Assembly (NCBI GenBank): GCA_030867875.1
Contig: JAOWCC010000019.1
Span: 83,728,861 to 83,792,860, forward strand
Length of the DNA stretch: 64,000 nucleotides
Direction: 5' to 3'
DNA from: Actinernus sp. WN-2022
Taxonomy: Eukaryota > Cnidaria > Anthozoa > Actiniaria > Actinernidae
A program made the position numbers and the translations under genes. This document shows positions 50,842-61,851 of this stretch, one piece after another (position 1 is the first letter of the stretch; each line of letters opens with the position of its first letter). The notes beneath the pieces were generated by a model. The model had not been told where the DNA came from and searched no databases. It was given only the letters and a program-made list of their open reading frames with translations.

Positions 50842-51768
50842 TTACCACTCCATATTCAAACGGGTATCGGAAGGCGGTATAAAATGCTCACGTCTCGAGC
50901 GATTCATCGATTCGTGGGGTAGCCACTCCATATTCAAACGGTTATCGGAAGGCAGTCTAAAATGCTCAGCGAGCCAATTGGCGATATCAAAATGACCATT
51001 GCTGCTGGCACTTGATATAGCATAAATAACTAATTCATCCTCTATGGTGGGCTGGAAGCGATTAGCTAACCATTTAACGACATCGATATGACCACTCCTA
51101 CTGGCATCTAGTATAGCAGCAATAACGCATTCATCCTCTCTAGTGATCTGGAAGTACTTAACGAGCCACTTAATGACATCGAGATGACCACATCTACTGG
51201 CATCTCGTATAGCATCAATAACGCATTCATCATCTATAGTGGCCTGGAAGTGATTAGCTAGCCATTTAACGACATCGAGATGACCATCTCTACAGGCATC
51301 TAGTATAGCATCAACAACGCATTCATCATCTATAGTGGGCTGGAAGCGATTAGCTAGCCATTTAACGACATCGATATGACCACATCTACTGGCATGTAGT
51401 ATAGCATCAACAACGCATTCATCCTCTATAGTGATCTGGAAGTACTTAACGAGCCACTTAACGACATCAAGATTACCATCTCCACAGGCATCGAGTAGTG
51501 CCAAATTATCGTAGTCGCCGTATGCGTCATTTGCGGAAATACTGAAAATCCTAACCAAATTGTCTCGCTCGCTATCATTACAAGCAAACCTCAAACCAAA
51601 CACTAGTACTTGCATACGGAACTCCTCGTCTACGTTCTTGTAACGTGCTAGAGATGCGGCATCATTTAGCTGTTTCGAAGTCAAAGAAATAGCGGCAAAT
51701 GATATAGGACCAGCATACTCTACGATCTTAGTCAAGATTTCTATAGGAAGGTACGATATATTAGCCAT
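50842..51768 (-). CDS. F-box-like/ankyrin-repeat protein
   Basis: 308 residues. N-terminal F-box-like region (YLPIEILTKIVEYAGPISFA, SLTSKQLNDAASLARY) at about 5-45, then a linker, then at least five to six ankyrin-like units of about 33-34 residues with the consensus DGHLDVVKWLANHFQATIDD. The last 45 residues repeat PSDNRLNMEW/PSDTRLNMEW. Ankyrin units choose a target; the F-box recruits Skp1/Cullin-1, so the protein may send a host factor for degradation, a strategy known in poxviruses. The gene starts 252 bp from the element end within the terminal repeat and reads inward. Frame intact. Confidence 0.8.
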   Translation of the reverse strand: MANISYLPIEILTKIVEYAGPISFAAISLTSKQLNDAASLARYKNVDEEFRMQVLVFGLRFACNDSERDNLVRIFSISANDAYGDYDNLALLDACGDGNLDVVKWLVKYFQITIEDECVVDAILHASRCGHIDVVKWLANRFQPTIDDECVVDAILDACRDGHLDVVKWLANHFQATIDDECVIDAIRDASRCGHLDVIKWLVKYFQITREDECVIAAILDASRSGHIDVVKWLANRFQPTIEDELVIYAISSASSNGHFDIANWLAEHFRLPSDNRLNMEWLPHESMNRSRREHFIPPSDTRLNMEW

Positions 51769-52020
51769 AGTATATATACTTCCAATGTTTTTATATAGTT
51801 ACTTTAGTATAACCTCATAATATGATAAATCCTTAGCTCTAATAGGGGTTTATTAATGGTTGCATTAAATGTGTGTTGGTGGTAGTTCTTCCTGGGGAAT
51901 CAGAGGGGCTTATATAAGGAACATTTTTTTGACGATTTTTTCGTGGGAGTAGGGATATACGATGGGAGAAAACGGGCTTAAATAAGGATGTGGCCCAGGA
52001 CCGCTAGTATATATACTACT
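51418..52020 (-). repeat. Polinton terminal inverted repeat, right
   Basis: Ends ctagtatatatactact, inverted match of the left end, including the start of the F-box/ankyrin gene. Confidence 0.9.
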
Positions 52021-52025
52021 CCTCG
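52021..52025 (+). repeat. Target-site duplication, right
   Basis: cctcg, the direct repeat of 29300-29304. Confidence 0.75.
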
Positions 52026-53422
52026 CTTCACATTGACAGAGCCAGAGAAAATGGTTGCCACATGACATGGCGGCCACGTGTGTTCATGTGCACAGTTAAA
52101 TCTGATTGGTTTACGGTGACTTCCGGTGCAACACGAAAAATAAAAAATACAAACTTGCAACTCTTGACTCGGGCGGCCAAAGGCCTGGCCCGAGTAATAT
52201 TTGACATGTTAAAAAATATACCGATTGTTTTCACACTTTATCTGGGATTGTAGCTTGGGATAAAGGGTTTGTCCAGCCTAGTCCCAAGACCTTCTGGGTG
52301 GTATTTTGTCTGAGTGGGTTAATGGGATTCCTGTGGTTTGTGACGTCACAGCTCATTGTTGCCAGAAGGCAACACAAGGTATACATTTGCGCAATTGCTC
52401 GCGAAGAGCTTGAGCAAATATCAAAGCATGGGTTTCATTATTTAAGAGAGTTTTGCGAAACTTGATAATTGCTGGCGAGCCGCAAGGCGAGCCAGCATAT
52501 AATCGCTGCAAGTTTGAAAGTACGGCGATGTCGGTTTGTTTGTCTGTTTGTTTGTTTCTCTGTATGTCGGGATTATTTATGAGTCAAGCATTATCAGAAA
52601 CTAGCTGGGACCCGCGGAAGTTACATGAAATCAACAAATATGATATAGACTTTTTATAGTGACATAGTATAGCCGCCAGATTGTGTACTGCAGGTTTTTA
52701 GCGTGTTGATGTTTTCAAAGTTGTATTTTGATTTAAAAAAAGGCAATAATATCTTACGGATCTCAGTTAATTTCTCAAACCGATGAACACAATTATACCT
52801 ATTGTCAAAAAAGTGCCAAAACTGATGGTCACAGGCAGCTCGAGTCATGAAAACAAATATGGGCGCCGAAAGAGCATTGATCGAAGCAGGAAAACGGAAT
52901 AAAAACAATAATCAAAAGCCAAGTTATTTGAATGTCTGTTTGTAGTGAATTTATGGTCTGAAGAGCCTACGATAGTTGGGCGAGGAAACAGTTGATTTTT
53001 ATATCTACAAGAACACAGGAAACTACAGAGAACAGACATGGACAAAATATCTTGCTCTTAGACACATCATAGAGTAGTAAGATAAAAAATAACAGCCTTT
53101 TCCACGGATAACATTTCTAACTGTGTTTGAATACCTGGTCTTAGTCTTACCTCGTTCAGTCGTTTGACTTCGGCCGCTTCGCCTGGCGATAGGTCTTCCC
53201 TAAATCGATGGCTTGCTCGCTTAGGTTTTCCCTAAAACAGATTCCCGTAAACTCGATGGCTTGCTCGCCCAACTAAGTGTAGAACTTGAAAAAACTCATT
53301 TATTTTTAACATTCTTTCCTCAAAAACCACCAAGTAAAGACAGAGAGCAACTTTTCACATGATTCGTCATCTTCGTTGGGATACCTGTGGCCGTCACTTT
53401 TTGGCGCCATTTTCGGACGCAT
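52026..53422. other. Right flank, no gene seen
   Basis: Includes a GC-rich hairpin at about 52168-52195 (ctcgggc against gcccgag) and a tgtttgt-rich run near 52535-52560. Open frames are short and carry no domain. Confidence 0.4.
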
Positions 53423-53482
53423 GCGCGCTCCATATTAGGATGTCAATCGAGGGCGCGCTCCATATTAGGATGTCGATCGAGG
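53423..53482 (+). repeat. 30-bp tandem duplication
   Basis: gcgcgctccatattaggatg plus ten bases occurs twice in a row with one substitution (tcaatcg/tcgatcg). Confidence 0.85.
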
Positions 53483-54095
53483 GAGCCTGGGTAAGAGCGT
53501 TACATACACACACAGCGGTCAAACGTCTGCGCATGCGTCAAAAGTCTTGCAACAACAACATATTCCAAAACAAATTCAAAGTGAACCGGCAGCTTATGAG
53601 ATGCATATTTCATTGATGGCTTTTCTATTCCCAATTTTTTTTGGAAAATAGAAGAGAGAAGTGGAATATTAGACATATTCACTCAATTGAAACATTTTTT
53701 TATTATTATGGAAAAAAAAATTTGGCGGACAGACAGACCAATATAGCTGTGGATTACCCAGAAGTCTTTCTATAAAAAACTTTTCCTACCACTCTTTGCT
53801 CTATTTGTGACTGGGGCATGTATTCCCTACTAACTTTCAAGATGGCGGACAAGGAAGAAAGAAAAAAAGGGTTAAAGAGTCAGAAAAGTGATATTGGGCC
53901 TTTACCTGGCTTAACCGATGAAGATACCAATGCTCTCTATTAAGACTTTTCAATCCTCGTGGTAACAACGAATTTATCACTGGTGTGGTCAAGAATACGA
54001 GAGAAATGCAGCTCATTTCTAGAAGTGCGGATACCGATGCTCGGAAGGTGGAAACATGTACTCAAACCTACACCACAAACTTTAAGCCGAGGCAT
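53483..54095. other. Intergenic
   Basis: No gene supported. Confidence 0.4.
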
Positions 54096-54388
54096 ACTTT
54101 GCATATTTTCGCTAATTTATTGGAAGACATAAGGTGTCAAAGAGGCAAAATTAAAAGCACCTGGTAACAGCGAATACGATGGATGTTGAGTTCTCTTATA
54201 ATTCGAAGTGTTGGCTATGTGCAGAAACTTGACTACAGATGCTCGGAACTTGGATACAGAATACAAGGTACAAAAATAAAACATTTTATTACTTTTCCAG
54301 TCAAATTTGAGCCCCGACGTTTTTTCAAATGCTCAATTAAGTTATGTAGTGCGCATGCTTGGACGCCATACTGTCGATTATTTCTGAT
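54096..54388 (+). repeat. Dispersed repeat, copy 2 (copy 1 at 3833-4122)
   Basis: Same orientation and landmarks as copy 1 (aaggtgtcaaagag, tataattcgaagtgttgg, cagatgctcggaacttgga). Upstream homology also includes a run before gcatattttcgctaat, so the true left edge may be further out. Confidence 0.7.
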
Positions 54389-55345
54389 GTCACGTGAGAA
54401 AGTGAGCACGTGAGCTAGCGTATAGCTAGCGAGCATGGAGGCCACAAAGTGCAGGTTGACTGTTTTCGGTTGATAAATGAAATAAATTTATGGGCATAAC
54501 TTTTTGGCGATCCTGGCTGGTTCTGCAAGAACCCATAGTATCCTTCGCAGCCGTTATTTATGCCGTCACGCAGTTTTTTGTATGCCAACTATTTATAAGG
54601 GCTTCAAACTCTGGCTTTGTCTACTTCTTATTTTGCTGAACTGCTCAGAATACCTTGAAATTACCGTTCAATAAATCTACCTTAATTTATCCTAAAGAAA
54701 GCTTTGATTTATACCCTTGAAGATCTATGTTCTCTTCTTCACCGTTCTCTTGCCGTTAACAATAGGAAATGGACAATCTGAATACAATGTTTACCGTCTC
54801 GTTTTTCTTGGCCAATGGAAATCCAGATACCATGGCGCATAGGTTTCTCTCGGCGACAGGAAAGGCAAATTAGAGATGAGAAACCTCTGCTCGCAGGGTA
54901 CGTCGATCTGCGATTGGTGGAGCCCATTGAGGCAAACAAAGCAGCAAATGACAACCAATTAGTTTGGATTATAAAGTATGACAAAGAATATCAGGGGTTA
55001 ATCAAAAGTGAGCACGAGGCCAATGCTCCATTTGTTACTCTGAGTTCAGCTTTGATGAATACTTTCATTCATTCAAATCGTGCTCTTATAATATTAGATG
55101 GGTATATCATGGCCTTAATACATGGCTTATATTCTAATCAATTGCTACTATATTCGCTCGACAGCATGTCACTTTCAATTTGAAACTACTAGTAATAATT
55201 ATCGATTTGTTAACAGCGTACGGAGTGAGTGAATGAGTGAGCAAGTGACATGATTTCCCCCATACCAATATAACTCGTGGATTGCTATCGAAATATCCAC
55301 GAGTTAAAAATGAAAAACTCTTTATAAAAATTTGCAAACACTTAC
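54389..55345. other. Probable intronic/intergenic DNA next to the macro-domain exon
   Basis: Includes a hairpin at about 55273-55306 (aactcgtggat against atccacgagtt). The open frame at 54815-55183 has no recognised domain. If the macro-domain gene continues, this is its next intron on the minus strand. Confidence 0.4.
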
Positions 55346-56111
55346 CTTTTGATTCTGAGGTACCTTGAGATGTTCCTCTACCATCTGTCCTTCGCGTGTC
55401 ACGCGGATCAGCGCTCTCTGAGTCACTAGGCATTGGTAACACGAGTGACCTGCTATACCTTTTCATAAGTTCGCTTTTGAAGACCTCAACTGCCTGTGAG
55501 TCGATGTGAACAAAGCGAATATCGCGAACAGTACCGCTTTTGGCTTTCAAGTACTGCTCCACACTGCTAACCATTGCACTCGCGCAGAAGTCTAGTGGAA
55601 CCCCATGGGTGTCAGTACCGATGGCTGGAAAGGCGATCGAAGTAAATCTCTTCTTCTCAGTTTCTTTAATGATGACGTCACAGACTTGCTGAATGAGCTT
55701 TTTGCAGGTTTCCTTTTCTGTTTTTCCCCACTGAGGAGCAATAGCGTGGAAGATTGTCTTGCACATAAGCTTGCCTGGCTTAGTCACCACATAATCACCT
55801 GGTTTTCTTTTTTTTTGCAAATATAATTTTCCCAGATCAACTCTGATTGTAGAACCAGCCTTCGCGACAAGAGCGTATGCAAGTCCAGAGCTGCAACTCA
55901 AATATTCATCGACGGAGTTTACAATGACATCGACTTGTTCGTCAGTGATGTCGCCTTGGTAAACCGATATTTTGAATCCCTTTTTGGTCAAGAACTCTAC
56001 CTTATCTGATGTAGAGCCTGTTGTGTGATGCATGTCAAGCTGGTCTGTTGACTGTATGCCAGGATGTGATGCTTCATTTGCCATCTCACCTCTTCCTGGC
56101 ATGGAGAACAC
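55346..56111 (-). CDS. Macro-domain exon (PARP14-like)
   Basis: An internal exon on the minus strand, bounded by an acceptor (tttggtatcag before 56111) and a strong donor (caaaag|gtaagtg after 55346). The macro domain covers about 180 residues: GFKISVYQGDITDEQVDVIV at its start, NSVDEYLSCSSGLAYALVAK with the ADP-ribose loop, KTIFHAIAPQWGK, and FTSIAFPAIGTDTHGVPLD. The style, with a serine-rich loop in place of GGG and the FPAIGTDTHG loop, fits the macro domains of PARP14/PARP9-type proteins, which bind or remove ADP-ribose. A Ser/Asp/Arg-rich linker follows. Neighbouring exons are not seen in the window. This is the only clear host gene. Confidence 0.85.
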
Positions 56112-57778
56112 CTGATACCAAAACATTGATAACATTTTTGTTAGAAATTTTAAATTAAACCTTGACGTGCAATCCAATACACCACTTTTATAATGGGCGC
56201 CTCCTAATTTGCATAATTTGGTAGATTAATATGTTGAGAAAAACTAATGCTACCATAAGATGAGTAGTAAATTTGTTCAGTTATAGAGCAATGTAGAGAA
56301 CTGCTGTTGAAAAGTATTTCTAATGCTGGAAAAAATATGAAGCGAGGCTATAAAGGCCTCCGTTGTCTTTTGCATACAAATCTCTCCAATTTCATATGGC
56401 CATAACTAAATTCACTGCTTTTTAAGCTACAGTACTCAATCTTATTAAGATCACTAATATCGACATGCTCTTTCGCATGATAATGATCAAATATCTGTAC
56501 AAGTGGATAAACTATCGAAATGGGAATTAATGCATTTATGCCGAAAGTGGCATACGTGAACAAACAATTAACTAACTACTAATCAATTAAGTACGGATCA
56601 AACATTACTTTTTGAGTTACATTGTTTTCGATGCTGTTTAATAATGACTGTGTTGCCAGTGCTATTTTACACAGTCTCTGAAATGATGCTGAAATGTGGC
56701 AGAATATAAAAGCCACTATACCCCGGCCAAGATTAATGAGAATAACAGTGGTTGCAATGAGAAGCAAATTCGTCTGAAACTTGAGTTGACGGATCTGAAT
56801 CAATTTCAGCATACCTGTAGCCGTACAGAAATTATTCCTCAACACACCAGATCCAAAAACAGAAATTTATTCAAGAAAAGTATTTATCACATACATACTG
56901 AGATTTACGAATCGAATCACTCATGCGAAAACCCACTTCACAATTTTCCTTAGCCAATCAGAATCGCGAAACGAGTTTTTCACACGTGCGAAAAGCGTTT
57001 CGTCCAATCAGAAAACACCTGCCAAAACATATAAGGATTTTCAAACTGGACTTGAGATCGGAGGCGCCACTTGCATTCACTACGAAAGTTGGAGATTTTG
57101 ACTTTTTTTTTAAATAATGTAATATTGTCCTGTAAACAGCCAACTAACGATGTTAAAACTTCTAAGTCAATTGAGGAGTATATTATCGACCAAGAAAACA
57201 AAATAACAAGAACAAAAACTTAGAGAAACAGCCGTAAAGTTACTCAAAGAGACAAAGAAGCGAAATTCTACCGAAAGAACTCAACATATATTGAGATAAT
57301 CTATGTGAAATCATTCTTAGTGTCAAAAGAAAATACGGCGAAGATTACGAGCTCTCAATCCTTCGTGGAGTGATTTCAACTTCCATAGACCATCGACATT
57401 TGAAACATCGTAAATATTCTGTGAGCAGAGAAAACCTACAAGCCGTGGAGATGTCTGGAAACTGTCGTAGCAAACAACTTGGACAAAAGCAGGTATACTC
57501 TATTGACGATGTAAACTTGTAAACTTTATTTGTTGAATCAAAGACAGTTTCATATTGATGTTGAAAACTATTTCAAGGCTGATGTCAGTTTAGAAAGTAA
57601 GATTTTCTTTCCATTTTGATTGTATCGAGCATAAAGTTTAGTCTACGTTGAGTCGGATACGAAATGCAAAACAAAAAATTGAAAGCTACAAATGTACGTG
57701 TTCAATGACAAGACCTAAATAAAACCTGTTTGATACTGGAGAAAAATCTCAGTATGTATATAATAAACAAATTACAAG
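56112..57778. other. Intergenic or intronic, no gene seen
   Basis: Several short frames overlap on both strands near 56.6-57.2 kb without a domain. On the minus strand this would be upstream intron of the macro-domain gene. Confidence 0.4.
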
Positions 57779-57893
57779 ATGGAAAGTGCTTTTGTATGGT
57801 ATTTACACACTTGTTTGTTTTCACAAAACTCACTCGCTCGTTCGTTTTGTGAAAACAAACTCGTGCGTAAATACCATACGCCAGCACTTCCCA
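57779..57893. repeat. Foldback element, 115 bp
   Basis: gtatggtatttac and acttgtttgttttcacaaaac pair with gttttgtgaaaacaaactcg and gtaaataccatac across a loop tcactcgctcgttc; outer arms (ggaaagtgct/agcacttccc) extend the stem. Confidence 0.85.
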
Positions 57894-59476
57894 TTAAATA
57901 ATCTCTATATTTCTGCTAACTAATTAACGAAAACTCAGACGAACAGTAAAATTCTCCAATATTTTACTTCAACTCTAAGTACTCGATTACTATTTAGAGC
58001 TACTTAAACTCATCCCTAGACTCCATACGCCTCATCCGTTTATCTAACGATATACTTCACTTATTTTATTAACTTATTGTTATTAATTTATTATTAATGC
58101 AAGAACTAGTCTTTAATTAACATTAGCTTCTTGTCCCTAGACCTTCTGCTTGTAAAGGTGTTCCTGACTCGACAACCCTTCGGTTTATTCAGGTCCTGCC
58201 TACTCAGTTAATCACTGTTACTAATTCCTTATGTTTTTAGTGAAATAAACGTTTATAGTATTGTATTTTATTCTATAAACTATGGTGTTTTACAAGGATT
58301 TCCAAGGATTTCTCTGCGCGCATATGTATTATTCTCTATGTATATAATGTCAAAGATATTAATATCTCGTTATATTTGCAAACCAATCAGATTGCTTGAT
58401 CTTCAAAGGCTACCATGTTAGTATAACTATATAATTATGAAAAAGTGAAAAGCCTACAATTTGAATGTACTTGAAGTGGGAAAATTTGTTCCGAGAAGCG
58501 CAGTTTCCCGAGAGCGAAGCAAGAAGCTTTTATCAGGTCACGTGACGTTTTTTCAATAATCACTTGAACGGGAGATCAAGTATTATTTTCCTGCAATAAA
58601 CTGAATAAACGTACGCGCATGTCCAATTTCCCGCTTTTGCTATTTAGTTGTGTCTTAAGTGGTTTTGGCGTGCAAGATAAAATATACCACACTGTATCTC
58701 GTATACCAGTATCAAAAATACACCATCCATTTGTAGAGTAACTTAGAAATCAAAGATATAAAGTCCTCTACAAGAAATCAGTAGTTTTAAATATTGTTGT
58801 TACACATTAACCTAATGTCAGTTATATAAGAATTACTTGATGTACCTCAGGTGTGTCTCTTTCTACTGTCAGTCTTCTTTCTTTAAACACGTGAATGCAG
58901 TTGAGAACTGTCTCCACAGCTAAAGAGATATGAAGTACACGTAGTCAAGCCTATAAGCAGAGCTCCAAGTATACACGGTTTTACTTTCATAATAGTCTTC
59001 TTTAACGCGAGCGAAAATTATAGCTTGCGCACAAATTGACCGAGAGCCAAATATTTTCCTGTTCAGCTGAACATACTTCGGACATCCTAATAAAATGTTT
59101 CGTTAACCATCGCCCGACCAACCCAATTTTTGGGAAAAGTAAAAAAAAAAGATTGAAGAATAATTTCATAATTTCACAACTATCCGAGCTCTCTGCGTTT
59201 AGTTAGTTGCTTTTCTCATGCGAATTGTCAATCCACAGTACACTAGTACATGTAGAGGGAAAAGTAGTTGAGGAATACATGACAATGTTTACACAAGTTC
59301 TCTTAGTAACTAGGTTTTACTTGGTTCCAGGCCCCCTAACGTTTTTTTTTTACCGACCGACCGACCCACCATCATGAGCCAGAGGGCGATGATAAGCAAC
59401 ATGTATTATTGGGATGGCCTTACAGTCAATAAGTGTTTTATCATATGACCACAACAAGATGCAAAAAATTGAGCAG
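57894..59476. other. Intergenic, no gene seen
   Basis: AT-rich DNA with no frame or repeat that I can support. Confidence 0.4.
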
Positions 59477-59657
59477 GCCCGCCCATGTCAAATACGTACG
59501 GCCCCATCACGTGACTTGGGTAAGCTGTTTTGAAAGAAAAGTGTGCAAGAGGTCGTACGGGTTGTATGAAAAAAGCGCACTCTGGCTTTCCTTTCAAAAC
59601 TATTTACAAAAGTTATGTGATTGGGGCCGTACATGTTTCACATAAGTGGGCCTGAAA
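59477..59657. repeat. Foldback MITE, about 180 bp
   Basis: caggcccgcccatgtcaaat and tacggccccatcac on the left match the reverse complement of the right end (gtgattggggccgtacatgt ... aagtgggcctg). Arms about 38 bp. No coding sequence. Confidence 0.8.
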
Positions 59658-60041
59658 AAGCAGTCCGGCCCAGCTCGATTTCGGTTTGCTTGTTGTTTTT
59701 GGCCACCTTTGAGGCGTTGCAATTTGTACTTTATTTTCTTTCACTTGTTTTCTACCTATGGGAAGTGACCACCCCAGAGGCCGGCTAGTGTTAATACACA
59801 AGTTAAGCAGATTTTGGAAATTTTAGTTTATGAATATTATAGCTTTTGTCATTAGTGTTTTCTCTTAATAAAGTGATTGCATTGAACTAGTATGCTGCAC
59901 ACTCGGTTATCACTTTGTTTTGACCAAAATTTGACCCAATGTGACTTTCAGTTGGGTTCCCCATGGTATACCTCTCTCAAAGTGCCTAGGAATCGAAAAT
60001 TAAGTTGATCTCATTTGAAAACTCTTTCGAATTAAGGAAGG
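59658..60041. other. Intergenic
   Basis: No gene supported. Confidence 0.4.
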
Positions 60042-60717
60042 TGGTGTTTTCCGTTTGTCAATATCTCATCTCGTTCCAGGGATATTCAGGTTTTTGCAAT
60101 ATCCAAATGAGATGAACTGTGAAGTCATTTGATGGACAGAAGCCTGGAGACAAATCACAAAGTGAAGAATATCTCTGCAAATATTAATAGTGGGTAAAAA
60201 CAATTGACAATTTGCACATGTGTAGTACTAAAGAAAATACACATCAGTACGGAAATTATGACGTTGCTATGGAAACATCCTTGGCCCAAGACTTCTTCCA
60301 TGCGAAAATATAATTTCCTAATTTCTCCTTTATTAAACACAATTTTCTATTGTAGGCACATCAGAAAATTTGGATCAATGTAGGCATTGTATGTGAGTGG
60401 TTGAAAGCAAATTATTTTCTATAACAGAAACAATAAATGTAATTTTATCTTCAAGATGAAAAGGAGCCTGGGGCCAAGAGTGTTTCCATGGCAACATCAT
60501 AATTTCCACAGTGATGTGTATTTTCCTTAGTACCACACATGCAAATTTTCAATTGTTTTTACTCACTCTTTACAGATATATTCTTAGTTTTGTGATTTGC
60601 CTCCAGGCTGTGTCCATCAAAATAATGATGGAACAGTTCATCTTATTTGCATATTGAAAAAACCTGAAAATGTGTGGAGCGAGTGAGATACTGACAAATA
60701 GAAAATGCCACCTTTTC
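60042..60717. repeat. Long foldback element with about 250-bp arms
   Basis: Left-arm phrases (ggtggtgttttccgtttgtc, caatatccaaatgagatgaa, ttgacaatttgcacatgtgt, ttatgacgttgctatggaaa) recur inverted in order on the right (tttccatggcaacatcataa, acatgcaaattttcaattgt, gttcatcttatttgcatatt, gacaaatagaaaatgccacc). The arms have diverged, so the element is old. Confidence 0.85.
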
Positions 60718-60727
60718 TCATTTCAAA

Positions 60728-60860
60728 AGGATTTTCACCACCACCACCATCAGCAGCACCATCATCGCCACTATCACCATCAACCACCATCGCCATCATC
60801 ATCGTCACCACCATCACCACCATCACCACAACCACCATCATCATCTTCATCATACAATAT
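60728..60860. repeat. (CAC/CAT)n microsatellite
   Basis: Imperfect trinucleotide run of cac, cat and tca units. The His/Pro/Ser-rich frames through it are artefacts. It adjoins a LINE 3' end. Confidence 0.9.
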
Positions 60861-61330
60861 ACAATATGGTTTATTAGCCACTCGCCACAGGGTTTTTCAG
60901 AACTAATTTACACTGTTAATTAAACAACTAATAAAATCTAATTACAATCTAAATTACGACTTGTGACTATACTGTATAACTAAGGTACTATAAGACTATA
61001 CATTCAAGCATCATTATTTACTAGATTTAAAATACCTTTCAAAGGTCAGCAACGAAGTGACATTCTTGGCTGAACCTGGAAGGTTGTTCCAGTTTTTTGC
61101 CGCGTGATAAAAGAATGATCATTGAGCAGTTGCAGTTCTGCATTTAGTTAAGTTAATGTCATCTGCATGTCTCGTTACTCGCAAATGCATTCCGGAGCGC
61201 TTCACAAGTGACGGAAATGTTGTGTTATTAGTAGTTGTAATCCTTTGGTTTGATCGTAATACAAGATCTAGAACGTGACTGATTCAAGATGGTTAAGTAA
61301 ATATCCATGACGTACTGAAACATGTTTTAT
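60861..61330 (-). pseudogene. LINE 3' end fragment
   Basis: The minus strand near 61110-61035 encodes WNNLPGSAKNVTSLLTFERY followed by FKSSK and a stop, the usual C-terminal phrase of CR1/L2-type RT ORFs (W-N-x-L-P). The 3' part runs into the trinucleotide microsatellite. The upstream coding part is decayed beyond recognition. Confidence 0.6.
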
Positions 61331-61434
61331 GTTCAAGCCACAAATAGAATGACTTGTGAGAAAGTTGTAAGAGAAAATCAGTAAAATAACCAAACCTAGA
61401 AAAGAACCATCGCATATGTTGTGAAGTTCTGCCG
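61331..61434. other. Short spacer
   Basis: No feature seen. Confidence 0.3.
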
Positions 61435-61851
61435 GTGGCATTCGCAACAATTGGCACCCCTGACAGGACAACGAACAGCCCGAAGACTATAGAGACTCCA
61501 GAGGAGAAGCTAAAAGTGAAACTACAGCTACTACAGCTAACACGAACCAAAACAAAAGCGATTATCAAGAAAGGAATTATAGAGAAGATCCATAGACAAA
61601 AGGACGCACTGGCCAAGCTCATCAACGCTGTAGAAGAAATCAAAAGAGAAGCTGAAGAAGCTAAATTCAAAGACGGAAAAAGCATCGAAGTGATACAGGA
61701 ATTGGGAGAAGAAGTTGAAAAGCGAGTGGACGAAGTTGACGCCGAGATCGCCTTGCTGGAGAATTGTGTAAAGGAAGCCGACACAAAGGCAGATAATGAC
61801 AAGATAAATAAACAAGAAATGCTGCTCGCCCGCCAACGCAAAGAACAGCTT
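61435..61851 (+). pseudogene. Coiled-coil ORF interrupted by a LINE
   Basis: About 139 residues of strongly helical, Lys/Glu-rich sequence with heptad spacing (EKLKVKLQLLQLTRTKTKAI, VEEIKREAEEAKFK, LGEEVEKRVDEVDAEIALLE). The last open residues come from LINE tail sequence, so the natural C-terminus is cut off. The style suggests the N-terminus of a BEL/Pao-type gag-like polyprotein, but no such domain is visible, and a host gene is possible. Confidence 0.5.

Larger units (their letters stand above)
29305..52020 (+). mobile_element. Polinton/Maverick (adintovirus-like) element
   Basis: A 22,716-bp element with inverted ends starting 5'-AG, flanked by cctcg duplications. Gene set in order: F-box/ankyrin (+), zinc protein (+), PolB (+, split), integrase (-), several small membrane proteins (-), packaging ATPase (-), major capsid (-), membrane/coiled-coil protein (+), C-terminal-anchored protein (-), small protein (-), penton-like (+), hydrophobic protein (+), zinc/ankyrin chimera (-), F-box/ankyrin (-). 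Without the 5,301-bp DIRS insertion and the LINE fragment it would be about 16.8 kb, in the usual Polinton range. No protease gene is visible. Confidence 0.93.

Noticed and set aside
60638..60923. His/Pro-rich or Met/Val-rich proteins
   Set aside because: They are translations of the (CAC/CAT)n microsatellite.
61293..61841. Minus-strand 182-residue Ser/Phe-rich ORF
   Set aside because: Antisense shadow of the Lys/Glu-rich coiled-coil frame.
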